Positions 52,039 through 61,480 of a stretch of 64,000 nt of DNA are shown one piece after another. Both the position numbers and the translations under genes were made by a program. The notes under the pieces were generated by a model, which was not told the origin of the DNA, searched no databases, and saw nothing but the letters and a program-made list of their open reading frames with translations. The stretch covers positions 39,594-103,593 of the forward strand of contig JBNLCC010000094.1 in NCBI GenBank assembly GCA_050303615.1. Direction: 5' to 3'. Source of the DNA: CAZDXJ01 sp050303615 (GTDB taxonomy: Bacteria; Pseudomonadota; Gammaproteobacteria; Methylococcales; Methylomonadaceae). Each line of letters opens with the position of its first letter. The stretch's first letter is position 1.

Positions 52039-54279
52039 ATGGATATAACTCAACAGAGTGAACCCAAACGCGAGTTTGCCCCAATTTTGCTATTCGCGTC
52101 AACATTGTTTATCAGTGCTTCCCTGATGTTCGTATTACAGCCGATGTTCGGAAAAGTACTGTTGCCGCTACTCGGCGGCGCTCCATCGGTATGGAATACC
52201 TGCATGGTTTTTTACCAGAGTATTCTATTTATCGGGTATCTCTATGCCCATATTCTTTCCACCCTTCAGCAACACAACCGGCAAATCCTGATTCATGGCT
52301 CAGTCATATTAATCAGTTTTATCGCCTTGCCCATTGCATTATCCGGCAATGCCTCACCGCCTTCGGAATCGGATCCGACCTTTTGGCTGTTGGGCACGCT
52401 GGCCGTATCGATCGGCCTGCCGTTTTTCGTCATTTCGACCACGGCACCGCTATTGCAAAAATGGTTTTCAAAAGCCGGCCACCACACCAGTAACGACCCC
52501 TATTACCTGTATGCCGCCAGTAACGCCGGCAGCCTGATTGCATTATTAAGTTACCCTTTCCTGCTGGAACCGAATATCGGACTGATCGATCAACTCGATC
52601 TTTGGAGTATCGGCTATCTTTTGCTCGGCTGTTTTATTCTCGGTTGTATGCTTTATTTGCTGCGGATGAAAACCGGGAGTGTGGCAGCAACCAAGTCGGA
52701 AACGATTTTGATTGAAAACCCCGACAAGCACACCATTTTCCATTGGCTGACCTTATCTTTCGTACCATCGAGCCTGTTATTGGCACTAACCAATTTCATC
52801 AGCACCGACATCGCCGCCGTCCCGTTGCTGTGGGTCATACCGCTCAGCCTGTATTTGCTGGCGTTCATCATTGTTTTTTCCAAATATGGCGCCGCTGTCC
52901 ATCCGGGTATGGTGGCGCTGCAACCCTGGATTATTACACCGTTAATCATCTATTTATCTTATTTTGTTACGCTGTCGCACCAATTAACGATACTATCGAT
53001 TCACTTTATCGCGTTTTTTATATCGGTCATGGTGTGCCTTGGAGAGCTGGCAAAAAAACGGCCTTCCACCAAATATCTGACCAGCTACTATCTCATCATG
53101 TCCCTGGGCGGCATGCTGGGAGGTATGTTCAACACGTTTGTCGCGCCTTTTATTTTCAATTCGATTTATGAATACCCGCTGATGCTGGTTGCGGCGCTGA
53201 TCCTCAGGCCGCATAAAGCGATGTCGGCGGCCTACCATAAACTGCATCTGCCGCATTTAATACTGCCTGTTTATGCGCTAATTTTTGCGGCGCTACTCTA
53301 TTTTACGATTGATGATTTTTCCCAACATTTGTTGGTCGGCGTAATTATCGCTTTGGCTGCCGTTAATTTCTATGTTTTTCACAAAAACCCGGCATACCTG
53401 ATTTTATACTCCGTGATTATCGTATCCTGCACCAACTCATTTGGCGAGATGGATAACAACACGCTTTATAAAACAAGAAGCTTCTACGGGGTACTGAGCA
53501 TCAAACAACTGCCGCTACCCAATCAACATGGCGAAACGGAAATCATGCACCGGCTTTACAGCGGTTCGATAGAACACGGTGCGCAACGGCAGTCCGCCGC
53601 GCACCTGTGTGATACGATCGGCTATTACAACCGTTTTGGCCCCATCGGTCAGTTATTCACAGAGTATCAAACAACAAACCGTGATTGGCATATCGGAGTG
53701 GTAGGACTCGGTTCGGGGGGGTTAACAGCCTATGCAGGACCTGATCAATTCTGGACACTTTACGAACTCGATCCCAATGTCGTTGAACTGGCGGAGAATG
53801 CCTCTTATTTCAGTTTTCTGAAAAACTGTGCCGGCAATTACCGAATAGTCGCCGGAGATGGCAGACTCTCGCTTGAAAAAGAAAAGCATCATCAATACGA
53901 TCTATTGATCCTCGATGCGTTCACGTCGGATTCGGTCCCGACGCATTTAATGACGCAGGAAGCGGTGCAATTGTATTTTGCCAACTTAAAACCGGACGGA
54001 ATTTTGATCTTTCATATAACAAACCGCCATTTAGCGCTGCAAAAAGTGCTCGCGGACCATGCGCAACAATTGGGTTTCGTTGCCTTAATCCAGAACTTCA
54101 GGCCCGGCGAAGAAATGTCACTGGCTCATCCCTCCAAGTGGGTGGCGGCGGCAAAGCAAATTACGGCACTCGAACCGCTGCTGCAGAGTAACTTGGGTAA
54201 TTGGCAAAACCTTCATGCAAATGCCGACATACACAGTTGGACCGATGATTTCACCAGTATTATCAGTATTTGGAAGTAA
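52039..54279 (+). CDS. fused multi-pass membrane protein with spermidine synthase-like domain
   Basis: A 746-residue protein: residues about 15-430 have about 10-12 membrane helices, and residues 450-746 resemble spermidine/spermine synthases. The soluble domain has the SAM-binding GVVGLGSGGLTAYAG, an acidic strand end YELDPNVVELA, then LLILDAFTSDSVPTHLM. Whether it makes a polyamine or methylates something is unknown. GGAG lies about 7 bases before the ATG. It is monocistronic. Confidence 0.85.
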   Translation: MDITQQSEPKREFAPILLFASTLFISASLMFVLQPMFGKVLLPLLGGAPSVWNTCMVFYQSILFIGYLYAHILSTLQQHNRQILIHGSVILISFIALPIALSGNASPPSESDPTFWLLGTLAVSIGLPFFVISTTAPLLQKWFSKAGHHTSNDPYYLYAASNAGSLIALLSYPFLLEPNIGLIDQLDLWSIGYLLLGCFILGCMLYLLRMKTGSVAATKSETILIENPDKHTIFHWLTLSFVPSSLLLALTNFISTDIAAVPLLWVIPLSLYLLAFIIVFSKYGAAVHPGMVALQPWIITPLIIYLSYFVTLSHQLTILSIHFIAFFISVMVCLGELAKKRPSTKYLTSYYLIMSLGGMLGGMFNTFVAPFIFNSIYEYPLMLVAALILRPHKAMSAAYHKLHLPHLILPVYALIFAALLYFTIDDFSQHLLVGVIIALAAVNFYVFHKNPAYLILYSVIIVSCTNSFGEMDNNTLYKTRSFYGVLSIKQLPLPNQHGETEIMHRLYSGSIEHGAQRQSAAHLCDTIGYYNRFGPIGQLFTEYQTTNRDWHIGVVGLGSGGLTAYAGPDQFWTLYELDPNVVELAENASYFSFLKNCAGNYRIVAGDGRLSLEKEKHHQYDLLILDAFTSDSVPTHLMTQEAVQLYFANLKPDGILIFHITNRHLALQKVLADHAQQLGFVALIQNFRPGEEMSLAHPSKWVAAAKQITALEPLLQSNLGNWQNLHANADIHSWTDDFTSIISIWK

Positions 54280-54304
54280 ACAATAACGGCAGAGGCGGTA
54301 TTGC

Positions 54305-54344
54305 GGGCCTTGTCCATGAACCGGCATGCGAACGCATGCGGCCC
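54305..54344. repeat. palindromic element after the membrane/spermidine synthase-like gene
   Basis: GCATGCG-AA-CGCATGC (54324-54339) is a perfect dyad, and GGGCC (54305-54309)/GGCCC (54340-54344) add an outer arm. It lacks a T-run, so it may be a REP-type element or a weak terminator. Confidence 0.4.
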
Positions 54345-54510
54345 TGGCACTGCCCGACCTCTCCGTCGTTCCCGTGAAAGCATTTTGTAGGACGATGATC
54401 AGCCGCGAAGCACTGCCTTAGCCGGCACATCCTATATTCTATACGGCACATCCCTTTGAGTAACGGCCTAATTTATAACGTATTTTAACCAGCTCCCGCC
54501 TACTCAACGG

Positions 54511-54858
54511 TCAACCGAAAGTCGAACCGTTCCAACCCCAAAAATTGGCAGGACAGTTGCTGAATTCGATATAGACACGGTCGGGTGCAATCTGCAAGCT
54601 ATTATTTAATATTTCACTGACAGATACGGAAAGCGATTTGGCCTGACCGGGCGTCAAACCGATACTTTTGCATTCCACATAAGCCAACGGATCACTGCTG
54701 CCGGAAAACGTCATTTCCCTATCCCCCAGTAACTCAACCATCACATAGCGCTCGGGCTTAGCGGTTTCGGCGGACATCAGCTGTGAAAGCTGCCGCAGCA
54801 ATTGCGGCGACTGTTCTTTGGAAATTGCTACATTGGTGGATAGTTTTAAATATGGCAT
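54511..54858 (-). CDS. phenylpyruvate tautomerase/MIF-related protein
   Basis: A 115-residue trimer-forming tautomerase-fold protein with the conserved N-terminal Pro2 after the initiator methionine (MPYLKLSTN), the catalytic base in this superfamily. The length is that of MIF-like proteins rather than the 62-residue 4-OT type. It lies 43 bp downstream of the PLP decarboxylase on the same strand and is probably co-transcribed. No signal is seen, in contrast to its exported neighbour. Confidence 0.8.
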   Translation of the reverse strand: MPYLKLSTNVAISKEQSPQLLRQLSQLMSAETAKPERYVMVELLGDREMTFSGSSDPLAYVECKSIGLTPGQAKSLSVSVSEILNNSLQIAPDRVYIEFSNCPANFWGWNGSTFG

Positions 54859-54901
54859 CGTTTACGCTCCTATGATCGTTTACAAAATTGATTATTGCCG
54901 G

Positions 54902-56227
54902 TCAAACCCCGGCATGCCCATCCAGTTCCAGGTCCGTCAGAAATTCAGTCAACACCGTGCGATCGACATGCGGCATCACCACAACATGCGCAAAATCCCG
55001 CGTTTCCCCATTGATTTGCAAATGCATGGTCGCCAACGAATATTTCCGCACGATCTGATTGCCGGGCTTTCTAAAATAAATAGTATTGGACAGGCCGCCG
55101 GCGCGCGTGGGTTGTAAATAAGCAAAATGGCTTTGCATCTGCTGCATCAGGTAATCGGTGTGCTGCAGCATCGAGCGGGCGTCTTGCGTCTGTTTATCCA
55201 TGGCCGACGTGCTGGAGAAAAAATAGAACTCCGCCGGCTTCACCGCGTCCCGGGAACAGGTTATCGTTCCCGGCACATGATGAATATATTCGGGATTATG
55301 AATACGGCTGAACAGCGTATTGAATTCATCAAAATTGCTGCCGGTGGTAATGAATAACCCGGCCGGCGACGGAAAACCGAAAAATTTGTGGCAGGAAACG
55401 GCAATGGAATCATAACGGGGTCCCGCCCTGGTGTTTTCGGCTTGATACAGCACTTCCCCGGCATGCGCGGTGTAGGGCAAATAGCCGCCGAATAACGCCG
55501 CATCCAAATGCAGGTAGCTGGGATAACCCCGCAACTGCTCCTGAATACGGTCAACCGGGTCGATCGCGCCTTTAAACGTGGTGCCGATCGTGGCCACCAC
55601 TAAGGCCGGATGAACCTTATTAGCGGCCAGTTTCCTTCCCAGGTCCTCGGCATCCATACTGCCGTCCTGCCGGGTATCGACAAAAATGGTTTCCAGCCCC
55701 AGCAAATCCCGTAAGATCTGCACTGAGTAATGCGCTTCCCGAGTGAAATAGGCTTTGGGCAACTTACCGGTACGGCCTTTTAAAATCTTGCGCCCCATGT
55801 ACATGCCGTGCATGTTGCTGTCGGTGCCGCTGTTGGATAAAAACCCCCAGGTATTGTCCTCAGGAAAACCGAATTTTTTACCGAACCGGAGGATGACTTC
55901 CCGTTCAAAATCATGGGTGTTGAACGCGATGGAACTGCCAGTAAACGGGTTTCCCACGTTATTGAAAGCAAATACATCGATGCCCGCTTCGGACAACTGC
56001 CGCCGCCAGTCGAAAAATTCCTCGGGGGGCGTATTCATGTTCACCGGATAACCTAAAAAAAGATTTTTCAGCCGGGCATGCTCTTCTTTATCGGCCAGCG
56101 ACCGGTTTACATTGGCTGCGATTTGCTGCTGTTCCGGAAGCCGATTGATATTTTGCGGCCGGCATCCCGCACTTGCCGCGAGCAGTCCTGCTGCCCCATA
56201 ACCTAAAAAGCGACGTCGTGTAAGCAT
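54902..56227 (-). CDS. Tat-exported group II PLP decarboxylase-like lipoprotein
   Basis: A 441-residue fold-type I PLP enzyme resembling histidine decarboxylases. PLP residues are clear: His166 in REAHYS, Asp242 in LDAALFGGY and the Schiff-base Lys281 in SCHKFFGF. The N-terminus MLTRRRFLGYGAAGLLAASAGC carries a twin-arginine motif and a lipobox ending in Cys22, so the enzyme is predicted to be folded with PLP in the cytoplasm, exported by Tat and lipid-anchored. That is unusual for this family. The substrate, histidine or another amino acid, is uncertain. Confidence 0.8.
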   Translation of the reverse strand: MLTRRRFLGYGAAGLLAASAGCRPQNINRLPEQQQIAANVNRSLADKEEHARLKNLFLGYPVNMNTPPEEFFDWRRQLSEAGIDVFAFNNVGNPFTGSSIAFNTHDFEREVILRFGKKFGFPEDNTWGFLSNSGTDSNMHGMYMGRKILKGRTGKLPKAYFTREAHYSVQILRDLLGLETIFVDTRQDGSMDAEDLGRKLAANKVHPALVVATIGTTFKGAIDPVDRIQEQLRGYPSYLHLDAALFGGYLPYTAHAGEVLYQAENTRAGPRYDSIAVSCHKFFGFPSPAGLFITTGSNFDEFNTLFSRIHNPEYIHHVPGTITCSRDAVKPAEFYFFSSTSAMDKQTQDARSMLQHTDYLMQQMQSHFAYLQPTRAGGLSNTIYFRKPGNQIVRKYSLATMHLQINGETRDFAHVVVMPHVDRTVLTEFLTDLELDGHAGV

Positions 56228-56634
56228 ATTTTAAATCTGATTAACTTCCTAAACTAAGAGTTGAGCGGAACGCTCAAGATACGCAACTTCATTGCTACAG
56301 GTCAAGCAAAAACCTTCGCCCGCTTTGCCCTCCACTCTACAATAAGGCATCTTCCCGCCTTAGTTTGGATTTGGTAAAAACTTCTACGGCTTGCTGCCGG
56401 TTTGAAAGATCATCAATGCTATGTAGGTTGGTGCTGAATGCAATAAGGCCCGACATAGTCCAAGCCCCTCCAACAAATGGGTCAATCATCGATCGCTCGC
56501 TCGGAGCTTCTTCCACGGTGACGTCAGCAACACATGGAAGCAAGCATTCCCATTTGGGTCAATCAAGAAAAAAATGGTACAGTCGTCACAATCCAAAGAA
56601 CACCAAATTCAATACCAGGCATGGGGGAACCATA
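56228..56634. other. intergenic stretch upstream of a secreted protein gene
   Basis: About 407 bp. A minus-strand frame at 56337-56543 (68 residues) has no convincing ribosome site or recognisable product and is not called. The promoter for 56635 is probably near 56560-56625. Nothing else is seen. Confidence 0.4.
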
Positions 56635-57069
56635 ATGAGCAACAGATTTGGCAAATTTCTCGCTTTAGCTTCAATTGCCCTGCTTGGCAGCCTGGCCTCT
56701 TTTCAAACGAGTGCCGCTAAATTCGGTTCTTTCCTGGGCGCTTGGCAAGGGACCGATCCGAACGACGGCGGTCTGCAAACATGGTTTATTTCTCCTAGTG
56801 GTAATTTAGGCATTTATCAAGTACGGGTTCACGACACCTATATCAGAACTTGTGAAGGAAAGCGCGGCTCTTTCCTTGGTGAAGGGCGGATGAACCGCGG
56901 CGCCTTGATCGCGGAATTGGAAATACAGTGTTTTTCAGATCCGGACAACGACCCCATTGGCGATCCGGTCCCCGTCACCTTCACCATTGAAAGCGGCCTG
57001 GGGGGCACGTTGGAAGCGGCGTCCGAGGGACTGCAATTGCCTACTACGCTGTTCCGGATCAGCAAATAA
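56635..57069 (+). CDS. exported protein of unknown function
   Basis: A 144-residue protein with a signal peptide (about 1-27, ending QTSAAK) and a beta-rich mature domain with two or three cysteines (RTCEGKRG, IQCFSDPDND). LGAWQGTDPNDGGLQTW begins the mature part and recalls small lipocalin-like secreted proteins, but no family is certain. The ATG at 56635 is chosen for GGGGGAAC upstream. It has no operon partner. Confidence 0.6.
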   Translation: MSNRFGKFLALASIALLGSLASFQTSAAKFGSFLGAWQGTDPNDGGLQTWFISPSGNLGIYQVRVHDTYIRTCEGKRGSFLGEGRMNRGALIAELEIQCFSDPDNDPIGDPVPVTFTIESGLGGTLEAASEGLQLPTTLFRISK

Positions 57070-57880
57070 GCATCGCAGAGAAACAGCCGGAGCCGAATGG
57101 CACTGACTGAACCCAAACACTACGTTATTCCAGGCGTAACGAAGTGGAGACCCCGAATCCAGCTGGCTTAGAATCCTCACTCTGCTGATTGCCGCTTTCG
57201 CGGGAATGAGAATATTACCAACCAGTTAAACTTAACCCAGTCTTAACAAATGTAGTGCCTATGGTCTATGTTATTAAACTAGAAAGATTAAAAATCATGC
57301 CAAATTTAACCTTGTAGTGCCAAAATTTTATAATATTGATAATTATCTGAATCTTACAATTACGAAACGTTAAAGCTGGGTTAAGTAAGTACCATTGGGC
57401 ACTGCTTCCCGGGCTACATACGAGTGTGAAAACATAAAAAACAGGAAATTTCCATGTGAATATTATGAAATGCCCTATTGCCAAGCCGGTACAACTATGT
57501 GGGGAAAGAATAAATTTCCAAACTTAATAAATGCGAACCAATTTCACTTGGTCAAATTCTTTAAAAACCGTCATGCCCGCCGGGAAGCAGGCATCCAGAG
57601 CCAGGGATGGCAACTTACGAGCACCCGTCAGATTGAATTCCGGCAACCATCATTTTAGCGGTGGAGCAGCCGGAGTATCGGCTTATTACTTAAACGTGAA
57701 TTAAGAGCAAAATTCAAAACTCCTTGAAAAAAAGCCATCTCCAGAGGGGGGGTTGGGTGAGGGAAATTAAAAACAAAATAAATCATTATTTTAAATGCCG
57801 TTTTTTAGCTCTTAATTCACATTTAAGTAAGGACCCATAACAGTCAGACCTTTAAGAATACTATCGTTAACAATGGCTCA
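57070..57880. other. long intergenic stretch with dispersed repeats
   Basis: About 810 bp without a called gene. It contains a REP-like palindrome remnant near 57190-57215 (CCGCTTTCGCGGGAATGAG), a second dispersed-repeat fragment near 57570-57600 (CATGCCCGCCGGGAAGCAGG) and the 145-bp inverted-repeat element described separately. The middle part is very AT-rich. Confidence 0.5.
57686..57830. repeat. 145-bp element with 23-bp terminal inverted repeats
   Basis: Positions 57686-57708 and 57808-57830 are inverted copies of a 23-bp sequence with one mismatch (core GTGAATTAAGAGC), separated by 99 bp of non-coding sequence. No target duplication is obvious. It looks like a miniature inverted-repeat element or a strong hairpin. 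Its interior contains a TTTCCCTCACCCAACC-like stretch also found near 29671. Confidence 0.65.
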
Positions 57881-58624
57881 CTAATCATCATTTTGCGCTT
57901 TCACCCAGATCCAACCCTCTTTTTTGGCCAGTTCCATATCCACCGGCGGGTAACACTGATTGCGTAAAAAATAACAGCCTGCCAATAGACAGACCGCCGC
58001 ATCAAGGACGTCGTCGTCGCCGATCATCAGCGCCGTATCGGCTGCAAATTCAATATCGTTTGCCAAGGCAGCAACAATCTCGTTTCTCTCCCCGGTATGC
58101 TCCGGCTTTTTATAGCCATTGCTCCGACAACCAACTATTTTTAAAGTCGCTGCCGGATAAACCTCGACTGCTGCGACAGCGGAACTAAAGTCAGCATTCC
58201 AGGCCAAGGGTATCTCGCCACCGATGCGCCGCCCGAGATCATGTAGATGTTTGAGCGCGGCATGCGCGGTACGGGCAATTCTATCGGCGCCCACATCCAG
58301 CGGCAGTTTACCCACCTGCTGTTTGACAAAGATATCAGTCTGCCGCCGGAACAGCAGATTAGGCTCGACGTCGATAAACTGTCCCGCCCGATGATCATGC
58401 AACTGCCGACCCAAAGCTTCCGGCCAACCCAGCGGTGCATCCATTGCCAACAATGTCCGCCTGCCGGGCTCGATCCACCCGGCAACCACCTCACTGACAC
58501 CGAGATTCGCAGCCGGTTTTGCCAAGCGATCGATAACCAGCCGCTCGCTACTTAAAAAACCCCGAGCCAGACCTACTTTCTTATCATCGGTGGCGCAATC
58601 GATGCCAATAATGCAAATCGTCAT
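57881..58624 (-). CDS. DUF429 family protein (predicted RNase H-like nuclease)
   Basis: A 247-residue protein of the DUF429 family, which has a predicted RNase H-like fold. An N-terminal strand IIGIDCATDDKKVG carries the first Asp, LLAMDAPLGWPEALG the second acidic site, and DDVLDAAVCLLAG near the C-terminus the last. The ATG at 58624 removes nine unlike residues of the longer frame. It is transcribed alone. The substrate is unknown. Confidence 0.8.
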   Translation of the reverse strand: MTICIIGIDCATDDKKVGLARGFLSSERLVIDRLAKPAANLGVSEVVAGWIEPGRRTLLAMDAPLGWPEALGRQLHDHRAGQFIDVEPNLLFRRQTDIFVKQQVGKLPLDVGADRIARTAHAALKHLHDLGRRIGGEIPLAWNADFSSAVAAVEVYPAATLKIVGCRSNGYKKPEHTGERNEIVAALANDIEFAADTALMIGDDDVLDAAVCLLAGCYFLRNQCYPPVDMELAKKEGWIWVKAQNDD

Positions 58625-58917
58625 AGTGTTATTATCGGCACATTGGAACAAAAGGGCTACTCACAACCTTGTTATCATTTTAAATACGATGGCAAAAGAT
58701 AATATTCATCGGCCTACAAATACGCTATAGATTCATAAAGTAGCGATATTCGCCGTTTCAGTTTACAAGCAACATTCCCAATTCCGACCTCACTCTCCCG
58801 CTTTACTTGTCTTCCAATTCCAACTAATGTATATAATACGGTGAAACAAGCGAATAACTTGTTCAGGCCGTTAAGCATAACGATCTCCGGTACTAAAACC
58901 TTAGGGGGTACTCACCG

Positions 58918-59655
58918 ATGATTGAAATACGTCCCCGCTTTTTTGCGATTTCCTGCACAGTGTTGTTATTGTCCGGTTGTGCAAAACAACAAACTCCTGC
59001 AACGATTGACAGCGCCACACCACGTGCCAGCCGCGTATTAACTCAAGAAGAACAAGCAAAACTGACGCCTGACGCAGTGATCCGTTTACTCAAAGAAGGT
59101 AACCGGCGGTTTGCATCCGGAACGCTTACTCAACGAAATCATTCCAAACAGGTGCGCGATGCAGTATCCGGCCAGTTTCCCAAAGCGGTCATTTTATCTT
59201 GTCTTGATTCGAGAGTACCGGTCGAGGATGTGTTCGACGTGGGAATTGGGGATGTGTTCGTTGCGCGGGTCGCAGGCAACATTGAGAACACCGATATTCT
59301 CGGCAGCATGGAATATGCCTGCAAGTTATCGGGTTCAAAATTGGTACTGGTATTGGGTCATGAACATTGCGGCGCGGTAAAGGGAGCGATAGACGGTCTC
59401 CGGCTCGGCAATATAACACCCTTGCTCGAAAAAATCAGCCCGGCAGTCGAACATTTCACTGAATACGAGGATGATAAAACGAGCAAGAATGAAGCGTTTG
59501 TTCACATGGTCGCAGAGCAAAATGTTTGGGATACAATGGATAATATCCGGCAACACAGTCCGATATTGCGGGAAATGGAAAACAACGGCGAGATAAAAAT
59601 TGTGGGCGGTCTATATAATATGCAAACCGGAAAAGTGAGTTTTTTTGATAAGTGA
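58918..59655 (+). CDS. exported beta-carbonic anhydrase (lipoprotein)
   Basis: A 245-residue beta-class carbonic anhydrase. Zinc ligands and the Asp/Arg pair are visible: Cys95-x-Asp97-x-Arg99 in SCLDSRVP, and His148 and Cys151 in GHEHCGAVKG. The N-terminus has a lipoprotein signal with lipobox LLSGC (Cys21), followed by a spacer (about 22-50), so it is predicted to be membrane-anchored outside the cytoplasm, interconverting CO2 and bicarbonate there. It is monocistronic, with GGGGG before the ATG. Confidence 0.92.
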   Translation: MIEIRPRFFAISCTVLLLSGCAKQQTPATIDSATPRASRVLTQEEQAKLTPDAVIRLLKEGNRRFASGTLTQRNHSKQVRDAVSGQFPKAVILSCLDSRVPVEDVFDVGIGDVFVARVAGNIENTDILGSMEYACKLSGSKLVLVLGHEHCGAVKGAIDGLRLGNITPLLEKISPAVEHFTEYEDDKTSKNEAFVHMVAEQNVWDTMDNIRQHSPILREMENNGEIKIVGGLYNMQTGKVSFFDK

Positions 59656-59835
59656 TGTGACGAACTCGACAAATACGGGATAATAGCGCCGCTTCACTAT
59701 GAAACGCTGAAGCATATGGCCGTGTTCCGCCATGAGACATGCCTCAGTTTCTACTGGTTTGGTAAATGCCAATTTGCACTACTCTGAGATTGTCTTAATC
59801 CCTGCCCCGGCCGGGAAAAACCTAATCAATTGAGA

Positions 59836-59960
59836 AGATTGGTAGCGATGGGGTGCGAACCATCTACTTCAGGGTTATGAATCCCACACTATTTACAATA
59901 ATGCTTATATTTCTAGAACTTACATTCTGCCAAAATTCTTAAATGCCGCTACAGGCCGCT
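59836..59960. repeat. tRNA-derived direct repeat, copy 1 (degenerate)
   Basis: 125 bp matching 63293-63420 in the same orientation. It contains a decayed copy of a tRNA 3' half (minus-strand; AGGGTTATGAATCCCAC conserved, the T-arm changed) and then about 70 bp of conserved non-tRNA sequence (CATTCTGCCAAAATTCTTAAA). With copy 2 it brackets the 59.9-63.3 kb island, as attachment-site duplications do. Confidence 0.75.
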
Positions 59961-59997
59961 CTTAACTGGTCTCGTCGATTCCATTAGGCCACCTTAA

Positions 59998-60471
59998 ATT
60001 GAGCTGGATGATGCCTTTGTTGGGGGCAAGCGTCAGGCCCACCTGACAAAGCCGATGAAGGAAAAAAGACTATTCTAATGGCCTGTGAATATTCCGATGG
60101 AAAAGCGGGTTATGTCAAGATCAACATGGTTGACAAAGTGAACCTACAAACGTCAAGGATTTGCCAAAAATGCTATTACCGGTGCATTGATGGCTATCAG
60201 CGTGGTGGATGAAGAACACCATCATGCCGCGAAAATTACACCGGTTAAAATCGCACGCGAATGGCTACTTTGAGTTTATGTCGTATCAGCTATTTAAAAT
60301 AGCAACTTGTTCGGCGCTTATTGGAGCTTCGGGAAGTTATTTGCAGCATCTAAATGAATACACTTGTCGTTTGATAGGCGATTTTGGGAGAATCAGATTC
60401 CTAATCGTTTGCTCAGTTTATGCTTCTGTCATTGACCGGTTCAATGATTACCGGCGAGATGTTCATAGTTA
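59998..60471 (+). pseudogene. decayed IS1595/ISXO2-like transposase
   Basis: Pieces of a DDE transposase appear in successive registers: IELDDAFVGGKRQ (59998 on), then KKTILMACEYSDGKAGYVKI and KNAITGALMAISVVDEEHHH, and finally a C-terminal-like NEYTCRF / DRRFWENQIPNRLLSLC split by a shift. These match the ISXO2-like catalytic region and its tail (YRFNRRFW-type). At least three frameshifts and one in-frame stop are needed, and the N-terminal part is missing, so it is inactive. No intact terminal repeats were found. Confidence 0.65.
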
Positions 60472-60490
60472 GTTAACTAAGTGAGTTATA

Positions 60491-61480
60491 ATGTCACATC
60501 ATATTGTTCGTTTTAAATCCCCACCTGTTACTCATAAAAATGATGGCAACCCCAGAATGGTTGGGTTTGAATTAGAGTTTTCCGGTCTCAGCCTCGAGCA
60601 GACCGCTGAGGTTCTTCAGTCCTCGCTTGGTGGCAATTTGGTAAAGGAGTCTGCAGCAAAGTGGACGCTTGATGTCGATGCGCTGGGTGGCTTCGATATT
60701 GAGCTTGACTGGGACTTTCTAAAACGTAAGGCTAAAGAAAACGGACAAGATGAACAAAACGGTAAGTGGATCGATCTTTTGGTTGAGATATCAACCCTGC
60801 TGGTTCCTGTAGAGATTGCCTGTCCGCCGATTGCAGTTACAGATCTTGAAGCATTGTCGCCGATTATCGATACATTGCGAAAAGCGGGCGCAGTAGGTAC
60901 CGAGGAATCACTGCTGGCAGCTTATGGCGTTCATATAAATCCTGAAATTCCACTCAAGGATGCGGAAACACTTTTTACGTATTTACGTGCGTTTTCTCTT
61001 CTTCAGTGGTGGCTGGTGGATGCTCATGAAGTCGACGTAAGCCGCAAAATGAGCCCTTACATCGACCTTTATCCGGAGGCCTACCTGACTAAGCTACTGT
61101 GCGGCGCGAAACCCACGATGAAACAGATTTTTACGGATTATCTTGAGTACAACGCGAGCCGTAATAGGGCCTTGGATTTGCTGCCGTTGCTCGCCTATAT
61201 AGATAGTACCGCAGTACGGCGCGTAGTCGATGATCCGAAAATCCAAGCTAGACCGACCTTCCATTATCGTTTGCCGAATTGCCATATTGAGCGGGAAGAC
61301 TGGTCTCTGTCGGATAGTTGGAATACTTGGTGGATCGTAGAGCAATTGGCCTATCAAAAGGACGATCTCAATGATCTGAGCGAGGCATTTCTGCAAGCCG
61401 AACGCCCTGTTATCGGTGTAAGCCGGCCTGAGTGGGTGGAGTTTATCGATCAATGGCTAAAAGACCGCGCGTTGGCGTAA
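60491..61480 (+). CDS. amidoligase family protein
   Basis: A 329-residue protein resembling the putative amidoligase (COOH-NH2 ligase) family, related to glutamine synthetase/gamma-glutamylcysteine ligase folds. Glutamate-containing strands expected for metal and ATP binding are visible: GFELEFSG (about 25-32), FDIELDWD (about 69-76), LVEISTLLVPVEIACPPI (about 95-112) and GVHINPEI (about 155-162). It would join a carboxylate to an amine by ATP cleavage. The last 28 bases overlap the start of the amidotransferase gene, in a three-gene coupled cassette inside the tRNA-repeat island. Confidence 0.8.
   Translation: MSHHIVRFKSPPVTHKNDGNPRMVGFELEFSGLSLEQTAEVLQSSLGGNLVKESAAKWTLDVDALGGFDIELDWDFLKRKAKENGQDEQNGKWIDLLVEISTLLVPVEIACPPIAVTDLEALSPIIDTLRKAGAVGTEESLLAAYGVHINPEIPLKDAETLFTYLRAFSLLQWWLVDAHEVDVSRKMSPYIDLYPEAYLTKLLCGAKPTMKQIFTDYLEYNASRNRALDLLPLLAYIDSTAVRRVVDDPKIQARPTFHYRLPNCHIEREDWSLSDSWNTWWIVEQLAYQKDDLNDLSEAFLQAERPVIGVSRPEWVEFIDQWLKDRALA

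Noticed and set aside
56337..56543. Minus-strand frame of 68 codons between the PLP decarboxylase and a secreted protein gene
   Set aside because: No ribosome site and no familiar features; treated as chance.
60209..60472. Plus-strand frame of 87 codons in the island
   Set aside because: It is one register of the decayed ISXO2/IS1595-like transposase, not an independent gene.
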